From Saprospiraceae bacterium (GTDB lineage Bacteria; Bacteroidota; Bacteroidia; Chitinophagales; Saprospiraceae): 64,000 nucleotides of DNA. A program made the position numbers and the translations under genes. This document shows, in pieces, positions 46,920 to 55,584 of the stretch. The stretch covers positions 3,906,001 through 3,970,000 of the forward strand of contig JADJXD010000001.1 of assembly GCA_016715985.1 (NCBI GenBank), given 5' to 3'. Under the pieces are notes generated by a model that did not search any database, was not told where the DNA came from, and was given only the letters and a program-made list of their open reading frames with translations. Within the stretch, counting starts at the first letter, position 1, and every line of letters starts with the position of its first letter.

Positions 46920-47185
46920 GTTGCATGGGCGGAGAGGAATGATTTAGTGATTTAGCGAACAGTGATGAGGTGATCGATGATCAAGTGAGAAAGGGGGTGA
47001 AAGGTAAATGTTGTCAACGCTTTTTATGAGACTTCAAAAAGCTAAAAGCTAATGGCCAACAGCCAACAACTAACATCTCTCGGACAAAAGGATTGTCAAA
47101 TATCATTTATTTTAATATCCACCATTGCCTTTCCATCCTAATGTTTACAACACTTTTATCATTCTTAGGAATTATTTAATTAAGC
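46920..47185. other. Intergenic DNA without recognised gene
   Basis: The stretch between DUF5916 and the nucleotidyltransferase starts with a GTGATTTAG/GATGAGGTGATC string and then has short repeats of the CTAAAAGCTAATGGCCAACAG kind. No gene or terminator was recognised. Confidence 0.6.
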
Positions 47186-47220
47186 TTTCCGGCTGTTTCA
47201 CTTTTTAAAAGTTATTTTTG
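47186..47220 (+). promoter_or_regulatory. Candidate promoter of the nucleotidyltransferase gene (TTTC - 23 - TATTTTTG)
   Basis: TATTTTTG at 47213-47220 fits the TAnnTTTG consensus exactly; TTTC at 47186 is a weak -33 candidate. The box overlaps the TTG at 47218, which supports ATG 47248 as the real start. Confidence 0.45.
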
Positions 47221-47247
47221 TGGAAAATTATAAATAAATATCAAATT

Positions 47248-48153
47248 ATGAAACCTACATTATTGGTCCTTGCAGCGGGAATGGGTAGCAGATATGGCAA
47301 ATTGAAACAAATGGACGCTTTCGGCCCGAGTGGAGAGACAATCATAGATTATTCTATTTATGATGCTATTAAAGCGGGATTTGGGAAGGTTGTTTTTATT
47401 ATTCGTGAATCTTTCAGAGCCGAATTTGAAGAATATTTCAGATCAAAATTATCAGGTAATATCGAAGTAGAGTTTGTTACACAGGAAATTGATAACATCC
47501 CTGAAGGTAGTAATTATAATCCTGAAAGAGAAAAGCCCTGGGGAACTGCACATGCCATATGGGTGGCCAAAGATCATATTAATGAGCCTTTTGGAGTAAT
47601 CAATGCAGATGATTATTATGGGGTAGATGCATACAGACGGCTGGCTGATTTTTTGAATGACCAAAATAATCTCTCCGGAGACTATGCAGTCGTTGCATAT
47701 TATCTGAGAAATACTCTTTCTGACCATGGGACAGTCAACAGGGGGGTCTGTTATTCAGACCAGGAGGGATTTCTTACCAAAGTAGAGGAATGTATAAAAA
47801 TCAAAAGGGATAATGATGGTGTGATCAGATATCCGGATTCAGAGGGAAATATCTTTACACTCAAAGAAAATACCCTCGTCTCTATGAATATGTGGGGATT
47901 TCTACCTTCTTATTTTCAACATGCAGAATCACTTTTTATTAATTTTCTGAAAGATGAAGGACAGGAATTAAAATCAGAATTTTTTATACCGATTCTCATA
48001 GATTTTCTTATTCAGAATCAAATTTTGAAGGTCAGGGTACTGGATACAGAATCTGATTGGTTTGGAGTTACGTATCAGGAAGACAAACCATTTGTAGTAG
48101 AAAAAATTCGTCAGTTAATCGATTCGGGAGTCTATCCTGAAAAATTATGGTGA
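47248..48153 (+). CDS. Sugar-phosphate nucleotidyltransferase-like protein
   Basis: The 301-residue protein begins with MKPTLLVLAAGMGSRYGKLK, the nucleotide-binding loop of NTP transferases, then DAFGPSGETIIDYSIYDAI and a later INADDYYG metal-binding aspartate motif. These enzymes join a sugar phosphate to a nucleoside triphosphate for glycan or cofactor synthesis; the sugar cannot be told. It is shorter than many bifunctional members and has no extra left-handed beta-helix domain. A small DUF2905 gene follows 13 bases later, probably in the same transcript. Confidence 0.85.
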   Translation: MKPTLLVLAAGMGSRYGKLKQMDAFGPSGETIIDYSIYDAIKAGFGKVVFIIRESFRAEFEEYFRSKLSGNIEVEFVTQEIDNIPEGSNYNPEREKPWGTAHAIWVAKDHINEPFGVINADDYYGVDAYRRLADFLNDQNNLSGDYAVVAYYLRNTLSDHGTVNRGVCYSDQEGFLTKVEECIKIKRDNDGVIRYPDSEGNIFTLKENTLVSMNMWGFLPSYFQHAESLFINFLKDEGQELKSEFFIPILIDFLIQNQILKVRVLDTESDWFGVTYQEDKPFVVEKIRQLIDSGVYPEKLW

Positions 48154-48166
48154 TAAGGCGAGGAGT

Positions 48167-48382
48167 ATGGCAAAATGGCTGATTTATACGGGTATTTTAT
48201 TGACTTTAGCAGGAGTTATTTGGTATTTTTTTAGTGATAAGCTGAATTTCATTGGGAAACTTCCGGGAGATATACGTATAGAAAAAGAAAATTTCACTTT
48301 TTATTTTCCGATTACAACCATGATTTTACTGAGTGTCATTATCAATATTTTGATAAGGATATTAAAAGCTTTTCAGAATTGA
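48167..48382 (+). CDS. DUF2905 small membrane protein
   Basis: The 71-residue protein has two hydrophobic helices separated by KLNFIGKLPGDIRIEKENFT, the invariant centre of DUF2905 (GKLPGDI). It is an inner-membrane protein of unknown function. It probably shares a transcript with the nucleotidyltransferase. Hairpin repeat B follows 31 bases after the stop. Confidence 0.88.
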   Translation: MAKWLIYTGILLTLAGVIWYFFSDKLNFIGKLPGDIRIEKENFTFYFPITTMILLSVIINILIRILKAFQN

Positions 48383-48413
48383 ATAACTAACTCGGAGCAT
48401 TTAGCTCATTTTA

Positions 48414-48460
48414 TTTTGATTCGCCTTTTGGCTGGGAAGTACAAAAGGAACATCAAAAAA
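48414..48460 (+). repeat. Hairpin repeat B, copy 3
   Basis: Core GGCTGGGAAG with arms CCTTTTG/CAAAAGG and outer TTTTGAT/CATCAAAA. It is in the direction of the DUF2905 gene. Hairpin A is absent here. Confidence 0.8.
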
Positions 48461-48474
48461 GCATCTCTCCTATC

Positions 48475-48610
48475 ATAAACCCTAACAACCATCACAGCCA
48501 TCAACAGCTTTAACAAATCCGCAACTCAACAAATCCGCAACTCAACAAATCCGCAAATCTACAATTCAGCAATTTTAAAATTCCGCAACTCAACATATTA
48601 ACCATTTGCA
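48475..48610. repeat. Low-complexity CAACAAATCCGCAACT string
   Basis: An imperfect minisatellite of the word CAACAAATCCGCAACT, about 16 bases, with AACAACCATCAC-type flanks. No gene was recognised. Confidence 0.7.
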
Positions 48611-48626
48611 CTTCTAACCCCCAACC

Positions 48627-48635
48627 CCTGAAGGG
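48627..48635 (+). repeat. Target-site duplication of the outer IS4-family element, left copy
   Basis: CCTGAAGGG, repeated exactly at 51812-51820. With the element removed the site reads ACCCCTGAAGGGGAG, the same palindrome as in the 58-bp repeats at 32727. Confidence 0.85.
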
Positions 48636-49620
48636 CATTAGCGTCAACTTAATTTTTTATATATGTTTATATGGTATATATAAAAGGTTGTTTAACTTTG
48701 TGATAGCAAATTATTCACCCGTTAAACAACCTAATATTATGAATTGCAAAGTTAATAATTTTTTTGAATGTGTTGATATTAATCAGATTGCTTTTGAAAC
48801 AGGTTTCTGTAAGAGAGCATTCCGAAAGATTACTCCTGTTGATTTCTTAAAATCTTTCTTTATTGCATTTGGTCAATCGAAGTATTCCCTAAGAAATTGG
48901 TCCATTGTTTTAAGTTCTATGATTGGTGAGTTTGTATCATTTCAAGCTATTGACAAGAAGATTCAATTTCAGAAAATTGATTTTGTTAAGAAATTATTTA
49001 CAGAGACCTGTTCTCTGAATTTGAATAATTTTACTGCTAAAATTACCGGAGACTTGGCTGGCTTTGGTAGAATAATTATTCAAGACAGCACCTTAGTCAA
49101 ATTATCTGATAAACATTATGTGCACACATCAGGTGTATCCAATGGTTTGGTTAAAAAAGCATTGAGTCGCATACAGTCAACGATTGATCTGGGTATGGGT
49201 AAATTTATTGATGTAGTAATGTGTACTTACTCACAGAACGATGTTTCCTTTACCGACAATATTCTTAGTCACATTAAACCCAAGGATTTAATCTTACGAG
49301 ACCTTGGCTATTTTAAAATTCAAGTTCGGAAAATATTCAAGAGGCTTCTGCCTACTTTATTTCAAAACTGCATGCTGGTGTCTTATTGTTCAATAATGAA
49401 ACGAATCAAAGGATAGATATTGAAGAATTTATCAAATCAAATGAGAAAAATGGCTCTACTTCGTTTGATATATTTGTCAAAATCGGGGAGAAAGAAAAAT
49501 ACTCAGTAAGGATGATTGGGTATAAGGTGACTGAAGAACAAGCAATGAAAAAGAGGAAGAAGCTCATCCAATCAAGACATAAAGACAGTGGCATAACAGA
49601 AAAAGCTTATTTCCTATGTA

Positions 49621-51359
49621 GGGTCTGCTGAAGGCATAAAAAAGTGAGTAAACATATATGCGTAATGGTTATATTTGCACAATAAAGTGCAAGAGTATAT
49701 GGCAAAAGCTCAAAAAAGTCGTGCATCAAAGCTTCGATATCTTAGTCCGAGTGTGGTTCCATTACCTGGATTTGAGACTCCCTTTGACCAACATTTGGAC
49801 AAAAATAACAGGTGGGTAAAGTTGGCTCAACTCATACCTTGGGATAGCATAGTAAATATTTACTTGTCCAAGTTAAAGAATCAGAAACTGGGAGCTGACA
49901 GCATAAATCCTCGTGTAGTGATAGGAGCTATGATTATCAAACATATTAATGATTTTAGTGACAGAGAGACCGTACTGCAAATACAGGAGAATGTCTACAT
50001 GCAGTATTTTATAGGCTTTAGTAGTTTTAGTAATCAAGCACCATTTGATGCTTCACTTTTCGTAGAGTTTCGTAATCGTTTAGGTCTGGAAGATATCAAT
50101 AAAATAAACGAAAAGATTGTAAAAATCTATCAACAATCGATTGACGAGAGTAGCGAAGATGGAAACATAAAAAATGATACTGTTGAACATAAAGATAAAT
50201 CTGAAGCAATTCCTCCGGAGGTTAGTGTACCCACACAAGATGACGTGACACAATCAACGACAGTCTCCGACGAAGTAGAAAAAGTAAATGTAATACGTGA
50301 TAAAAAAGTAGAATTACGTGGTTCACTGATCATGGATGCGACGGTATGTCCGCAGGAGATAGCATATCCTACAGATTTGGATTTGCTAAATGAATCTCGG
50401 GAACAGTCTGAGAAGTTAATAGATGGATTGATGGATTACATAAGAGAATGGACCGCATTGAAAATAAAAAAGCCGAGGACGTACAGGAAGGTAGCACGCA
50501 CACATTATTTGAAGATAGCGCAAAAGAAGACCGAAGCCGCTCTGAAATTAGAAAAGGAATCAGGCAGCAACTACAATACCTCAAAAGAAATATTAAACAT
50601 CTTCACTGGCTGTTGGATCAAATAGGAGTGATTGTATTTGATAAAAAGGCATATAAGTATTTTTTGGTGATTCAACATTTGTACGACCAACAAAAGACTA
50701 TGTATGATACCAAGACACATAGTATTGAAAACCGTATAGTGAGTATCCACCAACCACATGTGAGACCAATAAAGAGGGGGAAGAAAAATTCGGATACAGA
50801 ATTTGGAGCAAAGATACAATCTAGCTTGATGGACGGATTTGTGTTTATAGACGAGTTGAACTGGGAAGCATTTAATGAGGGTACAAGATTAAAATTGAGT
50901 GTAGAAAACTACAAAAGGCGACTGGGCTATTATCCCCAAAAAGTATTGGCGGATAAGATATATTGTACGAGAGAGAATCGAAACTTCCTCAAAGAAATGG
51001 GTATAGAGCTACGGGCAAAACCATTAGGAAGACCGAAGGCATTGTCAAATCAAGTAAGACCCGGAGAAAGAAATCCCATTGAAGGAAAGTTTGGTCAGGC
51101 AAAGCGGGGGTATGGTCTTGACAAGATAAGAGCAAAGCTGGCTTCAACGAGTGAATCATGGATTTCCACCATTATACTGGTGCTCAACCTAGTCAAGTTG
51201 GCTGGGACAGCACTGTATTGCCTAACACAAAGCATTGTAAAACATTTTAAGCAATGGTGTACCTTGCAGGTAAATCAGTTGTTATTAATATTGTTGAGTA
51301 TGGTCCAGCCCAGAAAGTACTGGGGATCAGGTTGAACTTCCGACATATTCAGCAGACCC
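49621..51359 (+). mobile_element. Inner IS5-family insertion sequence nested in the IS4-family element
   Basis: Ends GGGTCTGCTGAA and TTCAGCAGACCC are inverted repeats. TATGTA occurs on both sides (49615-49620 and 51360-51365), so the duplication is 4 to 6 bp depending on where the ends are set. It carries one transposase gene in two overlapping frames. Confidence 0.88.
49699..51335 (+). pseudogene. IS5-family transposase in two overlapping frames
   Basis: Frame one runs from ATG 49699 to 50625 and has the IS5-type N-terminal domain (GADSINPRVVIGAMIIKH, DASLFVEFRNRLG) and a first acidic site (IMDATVCPQEIAYPTD). Frame two covers about 50530-51335 and includes GYYPQKVLADKIYCTRENR and RNPIEGKFGQAKRGYGLDKI, with the catalytic glutamate in NPIEGKFG. 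The shift of one base lies around 50520-50550, where KKPRTYRKVARTHYLKIAQKK gives way to RSEIRKGIRQQLQYLKRN. It may be a mutation or programmed slippage; no canonical slippery heptamer is present. Confidence 0.85.
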
Positions 51360-51811
51360 TATGTAACTATAATATATTCATTACCAATATACCAAAAGAA
51401 CAATTAGCAGCCCATAAAATGTTTGAGATTTACAGTCTTCGATGGTCTATTGAGTTAATGTTTAAAGAATGGAAGAGTATCTTCGATCTTAATGCATTAA
51501 TGCTGAGTAACAAAACACCAAACCCTGCAAGACCAAGAAATGTTATTATATTTGATGCTATTATATATTGCATTGGTAGTCAAGCCAGCATATTATAAAA
51601 TTGCTGCTATTATAAAGCAAAAATATAATAAGTATGTAAGCCCACACAAGTTTTCTAATTATTTAAAAACAGTCTCTAACTTAAATATAGATTTAGAATC
51701 AGAGTTTAGTTTAAAACAAATCTCTAGGGTCTGCTGCTATGATAATCGGTCGGACAGAATACATTTTTCTCATTTACTCGAAAAATTTATTATCTTAAGT
51801 TGACGCTAATG

Positions 51812-51820
51812 CCTGAAGGG
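51812..51820 (+). repeat. Target-site duplication of the outer IS4-family element, right copy
   Basis: CCTGAAGGG, matching 48627-48635. It is followed by a GC-rich CGCATCAGGTGCAGGCGGG stretch and a short ACTCCGCA-type string up to the RNase H gene; no gene lies in between. Confidence 0.85.
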
Positions 51821-51950
51821 GAGACCTGCCCGCATCAGGTGCAGGCGGGTCTGCCCGCTTTACTAAACCCATCTTCCATAAACTACTCCATCAACTTCGC
51901 AACCAACAACTCCGCACCCATGCAATTCAGCAATTCCGCAACTCAAACAA

Positions 51951-52580
51951 TCATTTCCTTCCAAAATCTGCCGGTATTTCTCCCCAGGACTCGGTATTCC
52001 ATTTTAGTATCTTAGTCTCATAACTGTTGCTTTTCAACCACGTTTCAGCTCTCTTTATAAGTTCAAAAAGTATTTTATTTAGTTCGTTGGGCTCCAGTTT
52101 TGTTTTGGCTTTTTTATTTTTCACCCAGCTCATTGCAGTTTTGGAATCAGTATAGATGCATGTATGACTATTGTTGAGCTTTTTAAGCATTGCAAGGGCA
52201 TGAACTAATGCCAGAAATTCACCAATATTATTTGTTCCATTCTCAAATGGACCCTGGTAAAAAATTTTCTTTCGGGACATAGTTTCTACACCCTGATACT
52301 CCATACGCCCGGGATTGCCGCTGCAAGCTGCATCTACGGAAATACTATCAGCGATAATATCGGATTTACTTTGATTTTTAATCTTTGGTGTTGCAGCTTC
52401 TTTTTTAATAAATTGAAAATAATTTCTTTGAAAAGCAAACTCTGCTTCGGCTTTGGAGTCAAAAGCTTTGTATTTAGCGCTTGCGTGTCCTTTGATTTGA
52501 TTCTGACATTCATCCCATGAAGTGTAAATCCCGGGGACGGAACCTTCCCAAACTACATAATATTTTTGTTTCTTTGCCAA
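51951..52580 (-). CDS. RNase H family protein with N-terminal hybrid-binding domain
   Basis: The 209-residue protein opens with KKQKYYVVWEGSVPGIYTSWDECQ, the RNase HI-type RNA:DNA-hybrid-binding (viroplasmin) domain. The RNase H fold follows with VDAACSGNPGRMEYQGVE (first aspartate), NNIGEFLALVHALAML (glutamate) and CIYTDSKTAMSWV (aspartate). It would remove RNA from RNA:DNA hybrids. An in-frame TGA lies just upstream and no ATG is near, so the start is TTG at 52580. It is divergent from tatD with 29 bases between starts. Confidence 0.9.
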   Translation of the reverse strand: MAKKQKYYVVWEGSVPGIYTSWDECQNQIKGHASAKYKAFDSKAEAEFAFQRNYFQFIKKEAATPKIKNQSKSDIIADSISVDAACSGNPGRMEYQGVETMSRKKIFYQGPFENGTNNIGEFLALVHALAMLKKLNNSHTCIYTDSKTAMSWVKNKKAKTKLEPNELNKILFELIKRAETWLKSNSYETKILKWNTESWGEIPADFGRK

Positions 52581-52609
52581 ATTATTTCAGTTGTGAAATC
52601 GCAAAAGTA

Positions 52610-53380
52610 ATGTTTATAGATACACATGCCCATATTTATAGTAAAGAATTTGATACAGATCTGGGAGATATGCTCGCAAGAACAAGGGCTTCCGGCGTAG
52701 AGAAGATTTTTATGCCTAACATTGATAGTGATTCAGTAGAAAGAATGATTCAAATTGCAGATGAATATCCCTTTTGTCATCCTATGATTGGATTGCACCC
52801 TTGCCATGTCAAAGAGAATTATTTGGAAGAGTTGGCCTTTATGGAAAATTGGCTCAGCAAAAGAGAGTTTGCTGCAATTGGTGAGATCGGGATAGATTTG
52901 TATTGGGATGTCACATTCGCAAAAGAACAGGAGATAGCATTCAGGCATCAGATTTCTACAGCAAAAAGCGCTGGTCTGCCTTTTGTTATACATTCAAGGG
53001 ATTCTCTCGATCTGACTGTTAAGATAGTTGAAGAACTACAGGATGGGGATCTGAGAGGTATTTTTCATTGTTTTAATGGAACTGTAGAGCAAGCAAAACG
53101 AATTGTGAATTCTGGCTTCCTGATGGGAATAGGAGGTGTCATAACATATAAAAATGCGGGTATGGATAAAGTTTTAGAGCATTTAGACCTGATAGATATG
53201 GTATTGGAAACAGATGCCCCTTATCTCAGCCCCGTACCTTACAGAGGAAAAAGAAACGAAAGTAGTTACATTCCAACCATAGCTGCACGATTAGCGGAAA
53301 TAAAAAATGTGGATATTAACGAGGTCGCTTCGATCACTTCGGAAAATGCATTAAGATTGTTTAAAATACATTTTAGATAG
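52610..53380 (+). CDS. TatD family metal-dependent hydrolase
   Basis: The ATG at 52610 opens directly onto the TatD metal motif (FIDTHAHIYSKEFD); the longer frame from 52517 overlaps the divergent RNase H gene and is rejected. The product (257 residues) has MIGLHPCHVK, FAAIGEIGIDLYWD, LPFVIHSRDSLDLT, GIFHCFNGTVEQAK and VLETDAPYLSPVPYRGKRNE. TatD proteins are TIM-barrel DNases or related hydrolases active in DNA repair and RNA quality control. No operon partner is seen. Confidence 0.95.
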   Translation: MFIDTHAHIYSKEFDTDLGDMLARTRASGVEKIFMPNIDSDSVERMIQIADEYPFCHPMIGLHPCHVKENYLEELAFMENWLSKREFAAIGEIGIDLYWDVTFAKEQEIAFRHQISTAKSAGLPFVIHSRDSLDLTVKIVEELQDGDLRGIFHCFNGTVEQAKRIVNSGFLMGIGGVITYKNAGMDKVLEHLDLIDMVLETDAPYLSPVPYRGKRNESSYIPTIAARLAEIKNVDINEVASITSENALRLFKIHFR

Positions 53381-53520
53381 TATAGTGAATTACTAAATAT
53401 AAGCTTGCAGAAAGAAGTTATATAATAATATTGATAGCGTAAATTAATTGTTAGGAAATTGTGACTTTAACATTTAAAATGTCACTTGAAAATAAAATAT
53501 GAAAGATTAATCATGAATTA

Positions 53521-53552
53521 TTTTGATATTAAAAGTAATTTTTAAACATTTG
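53521..53552 (+). promoter_or_regulatory. Candidate promoter of tRNA-Ser (TTTTG - 19 - AACATTTG)
   Basis: TTTTG at 53521 and AACATTTG at 53545-53552 are separated by 19 bases and match the Bacteroidota -33/-7 pattern (one mismatch in the -7 box). Transcription would begin almost at the mature 5' end of the tRNA. Confidence 0.45.
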
Positions 53553-53559
53553 CAGCATA

Positions 53560-53647
53560 GGAGAGTTGTCCGAGCGGTTTAAGGAGCACGCCTGGAAAGT
53601 GTGTATACCTCAAAAGGGTATCGAGGGTTCGAATCCCTCACTCTCCG
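53560..53647 (+). tRNA. tRNA-Ser (anticodon GGA)
   Basis: The 88-base sequence folds into a class II tRNA: acceptor arms GGAGAGT/ACTCTCC, anticodon stem CACGC/GTGTG with loop CTGGAAA (GGA at 53594-53596), a long variable arm (ACCTCAAAAGGGT) and the T-loop GGTTCGAATCC. The anticodon GGA and the long variable arm identify serine. CCA is not encoded. Confidence 0.95.
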
Positions 53648-53747
53648 CAAAAAAAAAATTAATATTTTCGAGCAATTTAAAATATTTAGTATTTTTAACC
53701 TTTAATTTAACATTATTACATTATCTAAAAACGTAAATTAACAAATC

Positions 53748-54470
53748 ATGCGAAAAATTTTAGTATCAATTGGAGTATTTTTTATGGCTTCGTATATGTT
53801 TGCATTCGAAGCTTTGGCCCAGGATGCAGCTGCTCCATCCGGGTTTCAGGTTTTAAAGGAAAAGTTTATAGAGGGTGGGTGGCAGTTTATGGCTGTTGTA
53901 TTGATATGTTTGATTTTAGGATTGGCATTTAGTATTGAGCGGATAGTTACATTAAACATAGCTTCTGCAAATACAGATGTTTTGTTGGGTAAAATAGAAG
54001 AAAGGCTTGCTGATGGAGATATCGAAGGTGCAAAAGATGTTGCAAAAGCCACACCTGGCCCGGCTGCAAGTGTTCTTTATGAAGGACTTAGAAATCATGC
54101 CGGTGGTCCTGAAGCAGTTGAAAAGGCAATCGTTTCGTATGGTTCCGTACAAATGGGTTTACTTGAAAAAGGATTAGTATGGATTTCACTGTTTATAGCA
54201 CTTGCACCGATGCTTGGGTTCATGGGTACAGTAATCGGTATGATTGGTGCATTTGATAAAATTCAGGCTGCGGGAGATATATCACCTGCGATTGTTGCGG
54301 GAGGTATTAAAGTAGCACTTTTGACAACAGTATTCGGTTTGGTGGTGGCTATTATCCTTCAGATTTTTTATAATTATATCGTTTCCAAGATTGATGGTAT
54401 TATCAATAAAATGGAAGATTCATCCATTGGACTTGTTGATATTATGGCAAGGAACAAAGTTTTTAAATAA
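53748..54470 (+). CDS. exbB: MotA/TolQ/ExbB proton channel family protein
   Basis: First gene of the Exb cluster, 240 residues. It has an N-terminal hydrophobic segment, then WQFMAVVLICLILGLAFSIERIV, a cytoplasmic loop with EGLRNHAGGPEAVEKAI, and the ExbB core LAPMLGFMGTVIGMIGAFDKI and GIKVALLTTVFGLVVAIILQIF. It forms the proton-conducting channel that energises TonB, which in turn powers SusC-type transporters. The rest of the cluster follows within 30 bases each. No tonB gene is visible nearby. Confidence 0.93.
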   Translation: MRKILVSIGVFFMASYMFAFEALAQDAAAPSGFQVLKEKFIEGGWQFMAVVLICLILGLAFSIERIVTLNIASANTDVLLGKIEERLADGDIEGAKDVAKATPGPAASVLYEGLRNHAGGPEAVEKAIVSYGSVQMGLLEKGLVWISLFIALAPMLGFMGTVIGMIGAFDKIQAAGDISPAIVAGGIKVALLTTVFGLVVAIILQIFYNYIVSKIDGIINKMEDSSIGLVDIMARNKVFK

Positions 54471-54497
54471 TTTTTATACCATTTCAAAAATATAGAT

Positions 54498-54983
54498 ATG
54501 TATAATTTTCTATTAAAAAACGGCATTGCTGCTGCCATGGGATTCGGTACACTCATCATTGCAATTTTTCTTGTCTTGATTTTATCCGGATTAAGTTCAG
54601 CAGGATATGACACCAGTACTGATTTATTGGAACATGATATGTCAAAAATGAATTTTTTCAATTTTGGACTGGTTGCTACTATTATACTTTGTATCGTAGC
54701 CTTCATTCTGATGTTGGGTGGCGTTTTGTGGGATATGCTCAGAAACTTTAAAACGGGAAAGAAATTCATTTTCGGAATAGTAGGGCTAATCATTTTGTTT
54801 TTTATTCTGTATGCAACCGCAAAATTTGAACAGGGTGGAAAGTGGGATGAATTAAACAATGAGTTTTTTATTACTGAAGGATCCAGTAAATTAATCACGG
54901 CGGGTATTTACACCTGCGGATTGTTGATGGCATTGGCTGTATTATCAATAGTAGTATCTGAAATAAGAGCTTTCTTTAAATAA
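54498..54983 (+). CDS. Four-helix membrane protein of the Exb cluster, function unknown
   Basis: The 161-residue protein has four hydrophobic segments (IAAAMGFGTLIIAIFLVLIL, VATIILCIVAFILMLGGVLW, FGIVGLIILFFILYATAKF, GLLMALAVLSIVVSEIRAFF). It lies between exbB and the first exbD with gaps of 27 and 20 bases, so it is part of the same operon. I do not recognise a family. Its place suggests a partner or assembly factor of the ExbB/ExbD complex. Confidence 0.75.
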   Translation: MYNFLLKNGIAAAMGFGTLIIAIFLVLILSGLSSAGYDTSTDLLEHDMSKMNFFNFGLVATIILCIVAFILMLGGVLWDMLRNFKTGKKFIFGIVGLIILFFILYATAKFEQGGKWDELNNEFFITEGSSKLITAGIYTCGLLMALAVLSIVVSEIRAFFK

Positions 54984-55003
54984 TAATCTAATCATAAAAT
55001 ATT

Positions 55004-55558
55004 ATGGCAAAGAAAAGCAGTAAAGAACGGTTGAACAATGAGATCAATGCAGGGTCGATGGCAGATATTGCCTTCCTTTTATTGATTTTCTTTCTTGTTA
55101 CAACCACTATCGCAGAAGACAAAGGGGTATTGGTGAAATTACCTCCCTGGTCTGATGAACCACCACCACCATTAGAATTGAACAGCAGGAATATTTATTC
55201 AATTTTAGTAAATGCAGGTAATCAGCTTTTGGTGAGAGGCGAGTTGATGCAGATCGACCAGCTTAAATCGAATACTAAAAATTTCATCATGAATCCTAAT
55301 CAGATGTCCAATATGGCTGCGAGTCCAACAGAAGCATTGATTTCAATAAAAAATGACAGAGGAACAAATTATAAGACATATCTGGAAGTTTATAATGAAC
55401 TGAAAGCAGCTTATAATGAGCTTTGGGATGAGGAAGGGATGAAAAAATTCGGTAAAGCTTATGAAGATCTGAATGCTGAACAGAAGAAGCAAGTTACTGA
55501 AGCAATTCCATTGGTCATATCTGAAGCTGAAGCAACGGCATTTGGAGAAGAAAAATAA
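55004..55558 (+). CDS. exbD: ExbD/TolR biopolymer transport protein, first copy
   Basis: The 184-residue protein has the ExbD layout: a short cytoplasmic start (INAGSMADIAFLLLIFFLVTTTIAED), in which the aspartate in the single helix is the proton-site residue, then a periplasmic domain with VLVKLPPWSDEPPPPLELNSRNIYSI. The C-terminal 80 residues, with TNYKTYLEVYNELKAAYNELWDEEGMKK, are longer than in typical ExbD. It couples ExbB to TonB. The second exbD copy begins 26 bases after it. Confidence 0.92.
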   Translation: MAKKSSKERLNNEINAGSMADIAFLLLIFFLVTTTIAEDKGVLVKLPPWSDEPPPPLELNSRNIYSILVNAGNQLLVRGELMQIDQLKSNTKNFIMNPNQMSNMAASPTEALISIKNDRGTNYKTYLEVYNELKAAYNELWDEEGMKKFGKAYEDLNAEQKKQVTEAIPLVISEAEATAFGEEK

Positions 55559-55584
55559 TCTGGTAACCTTAAAAATGAACATTC

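Larger units (their letters stand above)
48739..51803 (+). pseudogene. IS4-family transposase, frameshifted and split by an IS5-family insertion
   Basis: Parts: 48739 to about 49335 (VDFLKSFFIAFGQSKYSLRNW, IIIQDSTLVKL with the first aspartate, LILRDLGYF with the second); about 49341-49620 (FNNETNQRIDIEEFIKS); and 51366-51803 (ITNIPKEQLAAHKMFEIYSLRWSIELMFKEWK, glutamate within the Y-R-E-K motif). Removing the inner element and one TATGTA copy restores KAYFLCNYNIFITNIPKE in frame. The frame changes near 49335 and near 51590 are independent decay. Confidence 0.9.
48636..51811 (+). mobile_element. Outer IS4-family insertion sequence, itself interrupted
   Basis: Perfect 17-bp terminal inverted repeats (CATTAGCGTCAACTTAA and its complement) lie between direct repeats CCTGAAGGG. 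Without the inner element it measures about 1431 bp, a normal IS4 length. Its transposase carries the IS4 Y-R-E-K motif. It is inactive: one frameshift near 49335, the inner insertion at 49620 and another frameshift near 51590. Confidence 0.9.

Noticed and set aside
51725..51736. A second copy of TAGGGTCTGCTG in the tail of the outer IS4 element, matching the inner element's left end
   Set aside because: Only 12 bases match and it lies inside the outer transposase frame; it has no partner end or flanking repeat, so chance is the simplest reading.
52517..52609. Upstream extension of the tatD frame by 31 codons
   Set aside because: It overlaps the divergent RNase H gene and precedes the metal motif that marks the usual TatD N-terminus; ATG 52610 is the better start.
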